Assembly (NCBI GenBank): GCA_028826165.1
Contig: JAPDFW010000092.1
Span: 868,001 to 932,000, forward strand
Source of the DNA: Anaeramoeba ignava
Lineage: Eukaryota; Metamonada; Anaeramoebidae
Direction: 5' to 3'
DNA: 64,000 nucleotides
The position numbers and the translations under genes are program-made. Positions 43,430-53,900 of this stretch are shown here, in pieces. Every line of letters starts with the position of its first letter. The first letter of the stretch is position 1. The notes beneath the pieces were generated by a model. It did not search any database. It worked only from the letters and a program-made list of their open reading frames with translations, and had not been told where the DNA came from.

Positions 43430-44590
43430 TAAGATTTATATTTATATTTATAATTAGATTTATATTTATATTTATATTTATAATTATATTTGTATTTATA
43501 TTTATATTTATATTTATATTTATATTGATATTTATATTTATATTTATATTTATATTTAGATTTATATTTATATTTATATTTATATTTAGATTTATAATTA
43601 TATTTATATTTATATTTATATTTATATTTATATTTATATTTATATTTATATTTATATTTATATTTATATTTATATTTATATTTATATTGATATTTATATT
43701 TATATTTATATTGATATTTATATTTATATTTATATTTATATTTATATTTATATTTATATTTATATATTTATATTTATATTTATATTTATATTTTATATTT
43801 ATATTTATATTTATATTTTATATTTATATTTATATTTATATTTATATTTTATATTTATATTTATATTTATATTTATATTTATATTTTATATTTATATTTA
43901 TATTTATATTTATATTTTATATTTATATTTATATTTATATTTATATTTATATTTATATTTATATTTATATTTATATTTATATTTTATATTTTTATATTTA
44001 TATTTATATTTATATTTATATTTATGTTATATTTATATTTATTTATATTTTATATTTATATTTTATATTTATATTTTATATTTATATTTATATTTATATT
44101 TATATTTATATTTATATTTTATATTTATATTTATATTTATATTTATATTTATATTTATATTTATAATTTATATTTATATTTAGATTTATAATTTATATTT
44201 ATATTTATATTTATATTTATATTTATATTTATATTTATATTTATATTTATATTTATATTTTATATTTATATTTATATTTTATATTTATATTTATATTTAT
44301 ATTTATATTTATATTTATATTTATATTTATATTGATTTATATTTATATTTATATTGATATTTATATTGATATTTATATTTATATTTATATTTATATTTAT
44401 ATTTATATTTATATTTAGATTTTAATTTATATTTATATTTATATTTATATTTATATTTATATTTATATTTATATTTATATTTATATTTATATTTATATTT
44501 ATATTTATATTTATATTTATATTTATATTTATATTTATATTTATATTTATATTTATATTTATATTTATATTTATATTGATATTGATTTTG
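43430..44590. repeat. (TTTATA)n array, ~1.16 kb
   Basis: An almost perfect TTTATA hexamer array contains TTTAGA, TTGATA and TTTTATA variants; the last ~170 bp (44418-44580) are the most regular. It lies between the GT34-like gene and the BRCT gene. It is the reverse-complement type of the TAAATA array in RPS5 intron 1. The 213-codon ORF inside is a repeat translation. Confidence 0.95.
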
Positions 44591-44713
44591 ATTTTAATTT
44601 TAATTTTAATTTTAATTTGGTTTATTAAGGATTTAAAAAGTGGAAAAATTTCAAAAAAAAAAAAAAGCAAAAAAAAAAAATTTTTTTTCTCCTTTTGAAA
44701 TCATTTTTTTTCA

Positions 44714-45379
44714 ATGTCTGGGCATTTATTCAAAAACATTGGATTTGTTATTTCAAAAGAGTGTGAAAAAAAGTACAAAGAAAAGATTGAAAAAGAAGGA
44801 GGGCAAGTCAACCAAAAAATTACAAACAAAGTAAATTATTACGTTTTAAATCCAACAGAATTTGAACATGAAACTGAAAACAAAAAAGAAAGTATTGAAA
44901 AGTTTGGAGTTAAGTTAGTTAGAGGAAAATTCATTGATCATTGCATTAAAGAAAAAAAAATTCTTGAAGTTGGAACCAAGTATATTGTCACAAGTGAAAC
45001 AGCCAAGAAAAAAGATGGAAAAAAGAAAAAAGATGAAAAACATAAAGATGAAAAACATAAGGATGAAAAACATAAGGAGAAAAAAGATGAAAAACATAAA
45101 GATGACAAGAAGAAAGATGAAAAACATAAGGATGAAAAACATAAAGATGACAAGAAGAAGGATGACAAGAAGAAAGATGAAAAACATAAGGATGAAAAAC
45201 ATAAGGATGAAAAACATAAAGATGACAAGAAGAAAGATGACAAGAAGAAAGATGACAAGAAAAAAGATGACAAGAAAAAAGATGGAAAAGACAAAAAAGA
45301 CAAAAAAGACAAAAAAGACAAAAAAGATAAAAAAGATAAAAAAGATGAAAAAGACAAAAAAGATAAAAAGAAAAAATAA
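44714..45379 (+). CDS. BRCT-domain protein with long Lys/Asp/His tail
   Basis: 221 residues. A single BRCT domain fills about 3-88 (HLFKNIGFVIS, EKEGGQVNQKITNKVNYYVL, KKESIEKFGVKLVRGKFIDH CIKEKK), with the usual Gly-Gly turn; the conserved Trp of helix 3 is replaced (FIDHC). From residue 97 to the end come repeats of DEKHK, DDKKK and DKK: a polyampholyte tail of about 125 residues. BRCT domains bind phosphopeptides or DNA ends, and a PARP/RFC1/ligase-like context is usual, but no catalytic domain is present here. A K/D-rich tail could bind RNA or DNA or act as an anti-aggregation segment; this is inference. The start is the ATG that gives the full BRCT strand 1. Confidence 0.82.
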   Translation: MSGHLFKNIGFVISKECEKKYKEKIEKEGGQVNQKITNKVNYYVLNPTEFEHETENKKESIEKFGVKLVRGKFIDHCIKEKKILEVGTKYIVTSETAKKKDGKKKKDEKHKDEKHKDEKHKEKKDEKHKDDKKKDEKHKDEKHKDDKKKDDKKKDEKHKDEKHKDEKHKDDKKKDDKKKDDKKKDDKKKDGKDKKDKKDKKDKKDKKDKKDEKDKKDKKKK

Positions 45380-45937
45380 AAATTGCTTCCATTCCTTTTA
45401 CTTCGGATTTTCCTTTTCCTAATTTCTTTCTATCTTTTAATTCTAATTCTAAATTTGAAATTTTTTTTTTGATCCACTTTTTTTTTTTCAAATTTTTTTT
45501 CTTCAAATTTTTCAATTCAAAAAAGAAAACACTTTTCTAAAAGACAAATTAAAGAAATTTCTTTCAAAACAAACAAATAATTTTGATTTTGATTTTTATT
45601 TAAAAAAAATAAAAAGGAGAAAAATAAAAAGGCGAAAAAAAAATAAATAAAAAAAATCAATTATAATCAATTAAGTAAAAATAAATAAACCCCCAAATCA
45701 ACGTTTCACAATTTTTGGATAATTTATACGAAAGAAAAGCGGCACTCTTTTAATCAAGGAAAGCTCAGAAATAAGATTTTTAGAAGACTCATTTCAAAAA
45801 ACATTTTTTGATTCTTTTTTTCTTTATCTCTTTCATATTTTCTTTTTTTTTTTGTGTTAAAATTTGCAACAAAAACAAACAAACAAACAAAAAAAACAAA
45901 AACAAAACGAATTTTTTTTTTATAAATTAAATTTAAA
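45380..45937. other. Spacer containing a compositionally complex block
   Basis: Mostly A- and T-runs, but 45685-45800 is unusually complex for this genome. It contains AACCCCCAAATCAACGTTTC, GAAAAGCGGCACTCTTTTAA and CAAGGAAAGCTCAG, with GC well above the surroundings and no ORF. It could be a non-coding RNA, a 5' leader or a promoter of the HMG-box gene downstream. I recognise no RNA family. Confidence 0.45.
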
Positions 45938-47027
45938 ATGGAAAAAAAAACAAAGGATCCAAAAATAAAACTTGAAGAACCTAAACACCCATTAAATGCT
46001 TATTTGCTTTTTTGCGCAGATAAACGTGAAGCTATTCTTCAGTCCAATCCACGTATAACAATAGGTCAATTAGGTAAGACTCTTGGAGCGATGTGGCGCA
46101 AATGCAATGAAACAGAAAAAGAAGTAAGTTTTTTTTTTCTTTTTTTTTTTTATTTATTAAAATCACAAATAAAATCAATAATAAAATCACAAAAAAAAGC
46201 TTTTATTTTTTTGAAATAACAAAAAATTTAATTAAAAAAAATTTTTCAATTAAAAAAAAAAATATTTTTTAACAAATCAAAAACTATCAATTATCTTTTT
46301 ATCTTTTTATCTTTTTATCTTTTTATCTTTTTATCTTTTTATCTTTTTATCTTTTTATCTTTTTTATCTTTTTATCTTTTTATCTTTCAAAAATAAATAG
46401 AAATATAATCAATTAGCAAAAAAAGAACGAGAAAGATTTGAAAAAGAACAAAAAATTTATGAACAAGCAAAAGAAATTTTTAGAATTGAATCATCAAGTG
46501 AATCTTCTAGTGAAGAAGATCATCGTATCCAAACTAGAAGTCAAACAAGAGAAATTAGAGAAAATGAAGAAAAAGAAAGAATTAAACGCAAAATTGAAAA
46601 AGAAACAAAACAAACTAAAAAATCTCCAACTGGTTATCTTCTTTTTGTTCAAAAAGTTTTACCTCAAATTAAAAAAGATTATGAACGTTTGAGAGTTGCT
46701 GAAATGGGAAAAATTATTGGAAAAATGTGGAGAGAATTACCTAAAGAAGAAAAAGATGTAAATTTTATTTAAATTTTTTTATTTAAATTTTCCTCAATTC
46801 TCCTTTTAAATTAATTTAAAATAAAATAGAAATATATTCAAGAAGCAAAACAATTAAAAGAAGAAGAAAAAGAAAAAGAAGAAAAAAAGAAGAAAAAAAA
46901 GAAGAAAAAGAAGAAAAAGAAAAAGAAAAAGAAAAAAATTTTTTCTTTTCAGATTAATAAGCAAATTTTTGTTGAAATAATTGTTTTTTTTTTTTCAAAA
47001 TTTGATGAAAAAAATTGTTCTATTTGA
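45938..47027 (+). CDS. Two-HMG-box chromatin protein
   Basis: Exons 45938-46123, 46401-46757 and 46830-47027 are all joined in phase 0, about 246 residues. Box 1 (about 13-78) spans the first intron: PKHPLNAYLLFCADKRE, LGKTLGAMWRKCNETEKE, then KYNQLAKKERERFEKEQ. Box 2 (about 130-195) spans the second: KSPTGYLLFVQKVLPQIKKD, MGKIIGKMWRELPKEEKD, then KYIQEAKQLKEEE. Both introns interrupt the domain at the same place, before KY, which indicates internal duplication. HMG boxes bend DNA in the minor groove. The tail is Glu then poly-Lys, and the last ~30 residues (IFSFQINKQIF...) are atypical, so a further unseen intron near the strong TTTTCTTTTCAG at 46941-46952 cannot be excluded. Confidence 0.85.
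46270..46390. repeat. (TTTTTATC)n in HMG intron 1
   Basis: About a dozen TCTTTTTA octamers lie in the 277-nt first intron, ending shortly before the acceptor at 46399-46400. Confidence 0.85.
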
Positions 47028-47159
47028 ATTTTCTTTTTTTTTTTAAATAAAATCTATTGGATTTTAAATTGAATTTTTAATTTGTTTTTTGAATTTTTTA
47101 TTTGTTTTTTTTTTTGGAAAATGAATTGATTTGAAAAGAAAAAAAAAGAACAAAAGAAA

Positions 47160-47960
47160 AATTTGCCAAAATTAATTAAAATTGAAATTAAAATTGAATT
47201 TGAAATTAAAATTGAAATTGAAATTAAAATTAAAATTGAAATTAAAATTGAATTTAAAATTAAAATTGAAATTAAAATTAAAATTGAAATTAAAATTGAA
47301 ATTGAATTTAAAATTGAAATTGAAATTGAAATTGAAATTGAAATTGAATTTAAAATTGAAATTAAAATTGGAATTGAAATTGAATTTGAAATTAAAATTG
47401 AATTTAAATTTGAATTTGAATTTGAAATTGAAATTAAAATTGAAATTGAATTTGAATTTAAATTTGATTTGAAATTGAATTTAAAATTAAAATTAAATTT
47501 AAAATTGAAATTGAAATTGAAATTATAATTAAAATTGAAATTGAAATTAAAATTATTTGAATTTGAAATTGAAATTGAAATTAAAATTGAAATTGAATTT
47601 AAATTTAAAATTGAAATTGAAATTAAAATTATTTGTATTTGAAATTGAATTGAAATTGAAATTAAAATTAAAATTGAAATTAAATTTAAAATTGAATTTA
47701 AATTTGATTTTGAAATTAAAATTGAAATTAAATTTAAATTTGATTTTGAAATTAAAATTGAAATTAAATTTAAATTTGATTTTGAAATTAAAATTGAAAT
47801 TAAATTTAAATTTGATTTTGAAATTAAAATTGAAATTAAATTTAAATTTGAATTTGAATTTGAAATTAAAATTGAATTTAAAATTGAAATTAAAATTTAA
47901 ATTAAAAATTAAAATTGATTTTGAAATTAAAATTAAAATTATTTAAATTTGAATTTGAAT
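47160..47960. repeat. (AAATTG/AAATTA)n intergenic array
   Basis: GAAATT, AAAATT and GAATTT hexamers fill the convergent spacer between the HMG-box gene and the membrane-protein gene. A 57-bp block (AAATTTAAATTTGATTTTGA followed by AATTAAAATTGAAATT) is repeated four times at 47690-47850. Lys/Ile/Leu ORFs here are repeat translations. Confidence 0.92.
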
Positions 47961-47982
47961 TTGAAATTGAAATTAATTGTGA

Positions 47983-50900
47983 TTATTTGAGATTCACATT
48001 CGAATTAGGCAAATTATTTTTTCTCCACTTTACCAAATTAGGATTTCTTGATAAAGTAAGAAGAACCAAAAAGCGACTTTTAACTTTTTGATGAAGAATA
48101 AATTCAGGTTTTGGTTCAATTTGATCTTCAATTTGGTCGATTTGTTCATCAGGAATTTTCTTACAACAACCAACAGATCTTTTAGCAAGTTGAAGCCTTT
48201 TTTTGTTTTTATCCTTAAGAATACGAGTAAACATGTTTCCAAAAGTAAAACGAATAGGATTATTATGGATGTGGTCCATATAGATCATTCCGACATATGA
48301 TCTGAAGGCTCTTTTGAGGAACCTGATGTTATGAAGGGTGTCGAGATCAACTCTGACATAATGGAACAGCGTGTAGTATAAGACTCTAAATACTCTTGCG
48401 GATGCAAAAGCGACGCCATAGAAGAAATTCAAGATTGTCCAAATAAATTCCGCACTTGCGAACCATTTGGGTTGAACAACGGAATTCCTGCGAACAAAAA
48501 CAGCCATCATGATCTCCCAGATCCGGAGCAAGAAAAACCCAACCATGAATATATAAAAGAACCACTTGAACAAGAACCAAATGATATCGAAAAACGGAAA
48601 GTAAAGAAGAGTCGAAACGATCGATGCTGTGATCAGCCAAAGAACCACGAATCCGTACGTAAAATGCGCCGCTGCTAACCCCGCAAATGAGGTAGCCCTT
48701 CCGGTGTTGGGTCTGTGCTTGCCGAACCTTACTCCTTGTCTCATCCACATGATTCTGCGGCGATAAAGTCGGAAAATCAACCACCAGATGAACAACATGA
48801 CCAAAAATAAAACAATTGCGCAGAACCTTCCCGAGAACTTCATAATGTTGATGAGTCGGGTAATCTGGCTCTCTGACACCCTGAAGAGATTCGACACCGA
48901 GTCGGGCACGCTTTTGATCTTCGCAGGATTCAGCGAGCTTGATCGGGTCACGGTGTAAAGTATGGATTCGTTGATCAACTGAATGATGTAATCCAATTTG
49001 TTTTGATAACTATATATATCATCCCGCCATTTCTTCAAATAGAACACAAACCACTCGATCAGAAGAAACGCGCCTGCCACGAAGTAAATGAGCAGCAGGA
49101 TGGATAAGCTCAAGGCAAGAAGCAAACGTTGTGGATAGAAGAATGAACACGATGGTTCAAATTTGTGATGTTGTGTTTTTTCTCGCGGCGCTAACCATGT
49201 CACAAGTCGCGATCGTGTGCTCAGCAGCATGTCTCCGAGCGATGCAAGCATCCCTTTCTGGACGCTTTTCTCGTCTTTCGGTTTGAAATTGTCTCGAGTT
49301 CTTTTCACTTTATTCCCTAAATTATCAAGTTCAATTTCCGATTCCGTTTCTATTTCCGAATCGAAGATGTCAACTTCCCCGATCTGGTTCGCAAACATTG
49401 CGTCCTCGTCCTTCTTGAAAAGATGCTTGACAAACTTGATATATGCGATTGTTTTGCGGTCGTGGAATTGCCATTTTCTTTTCATGAAAATGCCGAGAAT
49501 AGCGTTGATCCCAAACAAAAGAGCAAGAACATTAATGCAAATGATGAACAACGAAGTTACAAGTTGCAAGTACGGATTATCTCCGTCTTGATCCTGCTTG
49601 AAAGACAGTTTCTCAAGCGCCACATATCCGAAAAATTCTGGGACGCCGCATGCAAGAAATCCGATAACCAAAAAAATGTTTGCAGTTTTTGCTTCATTGA
49701 AAAAGAACAACGGAATAAGAGCAAGCACTGTAAGTGCAATGATTGTTTTCCATTTTCCAATGTATGAAAACGACGGTTGTGTTAATCCAATTACTGCAAA
49801 GTTGCTTTCATTAATAGAATGTATTCCATCACATACAAATATCAATTGGCAATCTCCTCCATTTCCTGATACTATCAAATCCGTGAACTGATATTCTCCG
49901 TTAGAATCAGTTTTTGTATTGTCTTCGTATGTTATAGACCCTCCTAAACATGACCCATTAAATTCAACACTGATTGTCTTGTTTGCTAATCCAGTGCCGT
50001 TTATTGATACAGCTTTGACTTTTGGTTGTTGTGGAAAAGGTTCTCCTGTTTTTGTCTTTTTTATTTTAAATCAAAATTAAATCAAAATCAAAATAAAATT
50101 AAATTCAAATTAAATCAAAATTAAATATTCAAATAAAATAAAAATATTCAAATTAAATCAAAATTAAAATAAAATTAAATTAAAATATTCAAATCAAAAT
50201 TAAATCAAAATAAATATTAAATTAAAAATAAAAATATTCAAATTAAATCAAAATTAAAATAAAATACTTACTTTTTTGGAAGGTGTTATCAATACATTAA
50301 CACCAACTACATCATTCGTTAAATTCACATGAATTCCTGTTGGTGTAATTTTATCATCAGCTTTGAATTTTACACAATAAAATCCTGATATTCCTGCTGT
50401 AAATTTCAATAGATTAAATACAGCAGTTCCCATACTTGATTCTGTTCCATAATATTGAAAAAGTAAAACAAAATTATTTGATTTTGTAATTTGAGTAGAA
50501 TGATATGGATCTAATTGTACAAAAGTATCATCTGGAACAGTTGCATTACTAGCACAAGCCATCTCTGAATTGTCAGAATGATACTGTTTTTTTTTTAATT
50601 TAAAAATAAATTATTATATTTAAATTTAAATTTAAATTTAAATACTGAAAATTATTTTTATTTTTATTTTTATTTTGATAATAATTTATTTACTCCTGAA
50701 ACAAATGCTGTTACTGATTTTCCATTCAATTCAGATTTTGTATAAATTTTTACAACTACTTCATACGATTCTGGAATATATTCACCAACAGTTGCATTAA
50801 CACTTGTTTGATTTTCATATTCAACAATATCAATATAAGCAGCTTTATCACTTAGTTCTACATAAAACAAAGTTGAACTACAAAATATTTAAATAATTTA

Positions 50901-53900
50901 ATTAATAATAAAATAAATAAATAAAATAAATAAATAAATATTCAAATAAAATAAATTAATAAATAATATTTAAATAATTTAATTAATTTAATTAATATTA
51001 TTCAAATAATTTAATTAATAATAAAATTACGCATTAACACCTCCAATAGAGGCAACAAAACTATATTTTCCAGTAACACAACCCTCATGTAATAAAATCC
51101 AAATATAACATTGGCCTTGATCATCTGTACTAAAATATTGCCAACTCCAAGAGCAATAAATGAATCCAGGAGGTTTATCAACCAAAGTAACATCTGGAGC
51201 AAGCCCTGATATATAACTGCCAAGAAGAGTTTCAGTTTGAAGAATTGCAGCAGATTCACTGTATGATTCAATAGTAAGATAAGATGAAATATCCGATAAA
51301 GCAGTCACATTAGTGATATAATTTTGCATACAAATTTTAGGAGTTAAACCTGAATAAATTTCATAACTTTCTCCTTCAGCAAAAACAAAATAAAGTTGGA
51401 AACAAGGATCTGGTGATTCAAATTCAACAATCATGAAATCATAAAAATACATTAACCCAGAATAGGTATATTCATATGAATAACAATCTTTATCAGGTGA
51501 TGTATCAGTGTGTTCATCTCCACAATAAAATGTAATTGTATATTCATCTTCATCTAATCCTTCAACATATGTTTTTAGTTTGACTCGCTGCAAATCCATA
51601 TAATTAGATGATTCATCTATAAGTGCAAGTATTGGAAAATAATCAAATTCTCGATTTAAAGTTGGTGTTCCAATATATGGAATTTGGACATAAGTAAGGG
51701 AGGATGCTATTTCGATATTTAAATTAAAATATTTAAATTAAAATATTTAATTTGAAATAATTAAATTAAAATATTTTTTATTTTGAAATATTTATTTTTA
51801 TTTTAAAATTATTTACCAACATTTGAAATTTGAAGATTATGATAACCTTCAAATCCTTCCATAAATATCCCATCAACCATAAAAAAATATTTGTAAATTC
51901 CAGGTTGATAAAAAATGAAGTTATCAAATTCAACAGTTCCTTTTTATTTTGAATAATAAAAATAATTCAAATAATTTGTTTTGATTAGAAACACATTATT
52001 TATCAAAGAAAATTTTTTTGTTAAAATTTGAAATAAAATAAACCATTATCATCAGTTTTATCAGATGTTTGAAATCCAAAAAATTGTCTTTCATTTGTGA
52101 TTCTATTTTCAACTAGATTTGCAGAACCACCTGATGTTAAAAAAGCAGATAAAGTCATATAAGAAACAAAAGTAGGATAATAATAAACGTAGAAAATAGC
52201 AGTTTTATTAGCAACAGGATTTGAATATTGATCTAATGCTCGAATCTAAGAATATAATTGATTTAAATTAAAAATAAAAATCAAAAATTAAAATTAAAAT
52301 TAAAAATTATCACTTTGAAATTCCCATTTGTGAAAAAATTTGTTGCTTTGGATTGAAGTGGAGCTTGTAATAATTCCATTTTTGTAACAGGAGTTCTAAT
52401 ATCAATTTTAATATCTTTTGAATAACATATATAATGACGATCATAAACACCAGATAAAACAAAACTTCCAGTAATATTATATCTAAATAATAAAATTAAA
52501 TAAGAAAATTAAATAAGAAAATTAAATAAGAAATAATTTACCCTTCAATAATCAAGTTATCTAAAACAGCAATTCCACTTGAATTTGTTGTAACATAAAG
52601 CCAATAAGGGAAAATTGTCATTAGAAGATTTGAAGGAGTTGAAAAAAGAATGTATATATCATTATTAGGTAAAGGTCTTCTTGCAAAATCAAGAACTCTA
52701 ACTGTTATTGGCGCAATATTCTTTCCAGATTCAATAGATGTTGGAATTTCTGATAAAATTTCACATGTCGACATGTATCAACGTATACTGTTGATGATTG
52801 AAAAACTGTCAAACTCAAATTAACACCAAGATCTATTGCCAAATCATCAATAGTAATTTCAATTCTAAATTCATTTGTTCCATTTGCTGCAGATCTAGCA
52901 AGAATTTCAGTGCTACAAATTCCATCAAAACTAATTTGAATTTTAATTTTAATTTTAATTTTAATTTTAATTTTAATTTTTAATTTTAATTTTAATTTAA
53001 ATTTGAATTTTAATTTAATTTTTATTTTTAATTTTTAATTTTAATTTTAATTTTAATTTTAATTTTAATTTTAATTTTAATTTTAATTTTAATTTTAATT
53101 TTAATTTTAATTTTAATTTTTAATTTAATTTTAATTTTAATTTTTAATTTAAATTTAATTTTAATTTTAATTTTAATTTTAATTTTAATTTTAATTTAAA
53201 TTTTAATTTTAATTTTAATTTTGAATTTTAATTTTAAATTTAATTTTAATTTTATTATAATTTTAAATTTTAATTTTAATTTTAATTTTAATTTTTAATT
53301 TTAATTTTAATTTTAATTTTAATTTTAATTTTAATTTTAATTTTGATTTTAATTTTTAATTTTAATTTTAATTTTAATTTTGATTTTAATTTTAAATTTT
53401 AATTTTAATTTTAATTTTAATTTTAATTTTAATTTAAAATACTCTGAAACTGTATCAATTGTTTGAATAACAACAACGGAATCATTTTGATCATAAGTAT
53501 TAATAGTTCTAAAATGAGGAACTTTTCCAGAAACTGGATTATCTTGAGAATCTAAAACACGAATTTGTAAAGAAGGATGCATCAAACCAGGTTGAGTTAC
53601 ATTATCACTATTAGGTGGCCATTCTTCATCAGGATCAAATAAGAAATCAAAAACAAATGTATCTCCTAAAATTTTAATATGATCCACTTTTGATTTCACA
53701 TAAATTAAGTTTGTTTCACTTGAAGATACTCCATCACAAACAAATGTAATTCCAAATGGTTTGCTTTGATTTGTACTTCCATCCATTGAAAATGCAAGAT
53801 TTTGAAATGTTGCTCTAATTATTTATTTAAATTAAATATTTATTTGAATTAAATATTTTTATGAATTAAATATTTATTTGAATTAAATATTTATTTGAAT

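Noticed and set aside
43525-44670. 213-codon plus ORF and 82-codon minus ORF
   Set aside because: TTTATA array translations without any non-repeat sequence.
44915-45515. Antisense ORFs of 100, 139 and 175 codons
   Set aside because: Shadows of the Lys/Asp-coding tail of the BRCT gene (Ser/Phe/Leu-rich).
48088-49891. Several plus-strand ORFs of 60-124 codons
   Set aside because: Antisense to the GC-richer last exon of the membrane-protein gene; no family features, and the sense frame is a long membrane domain with consistent splice phase.
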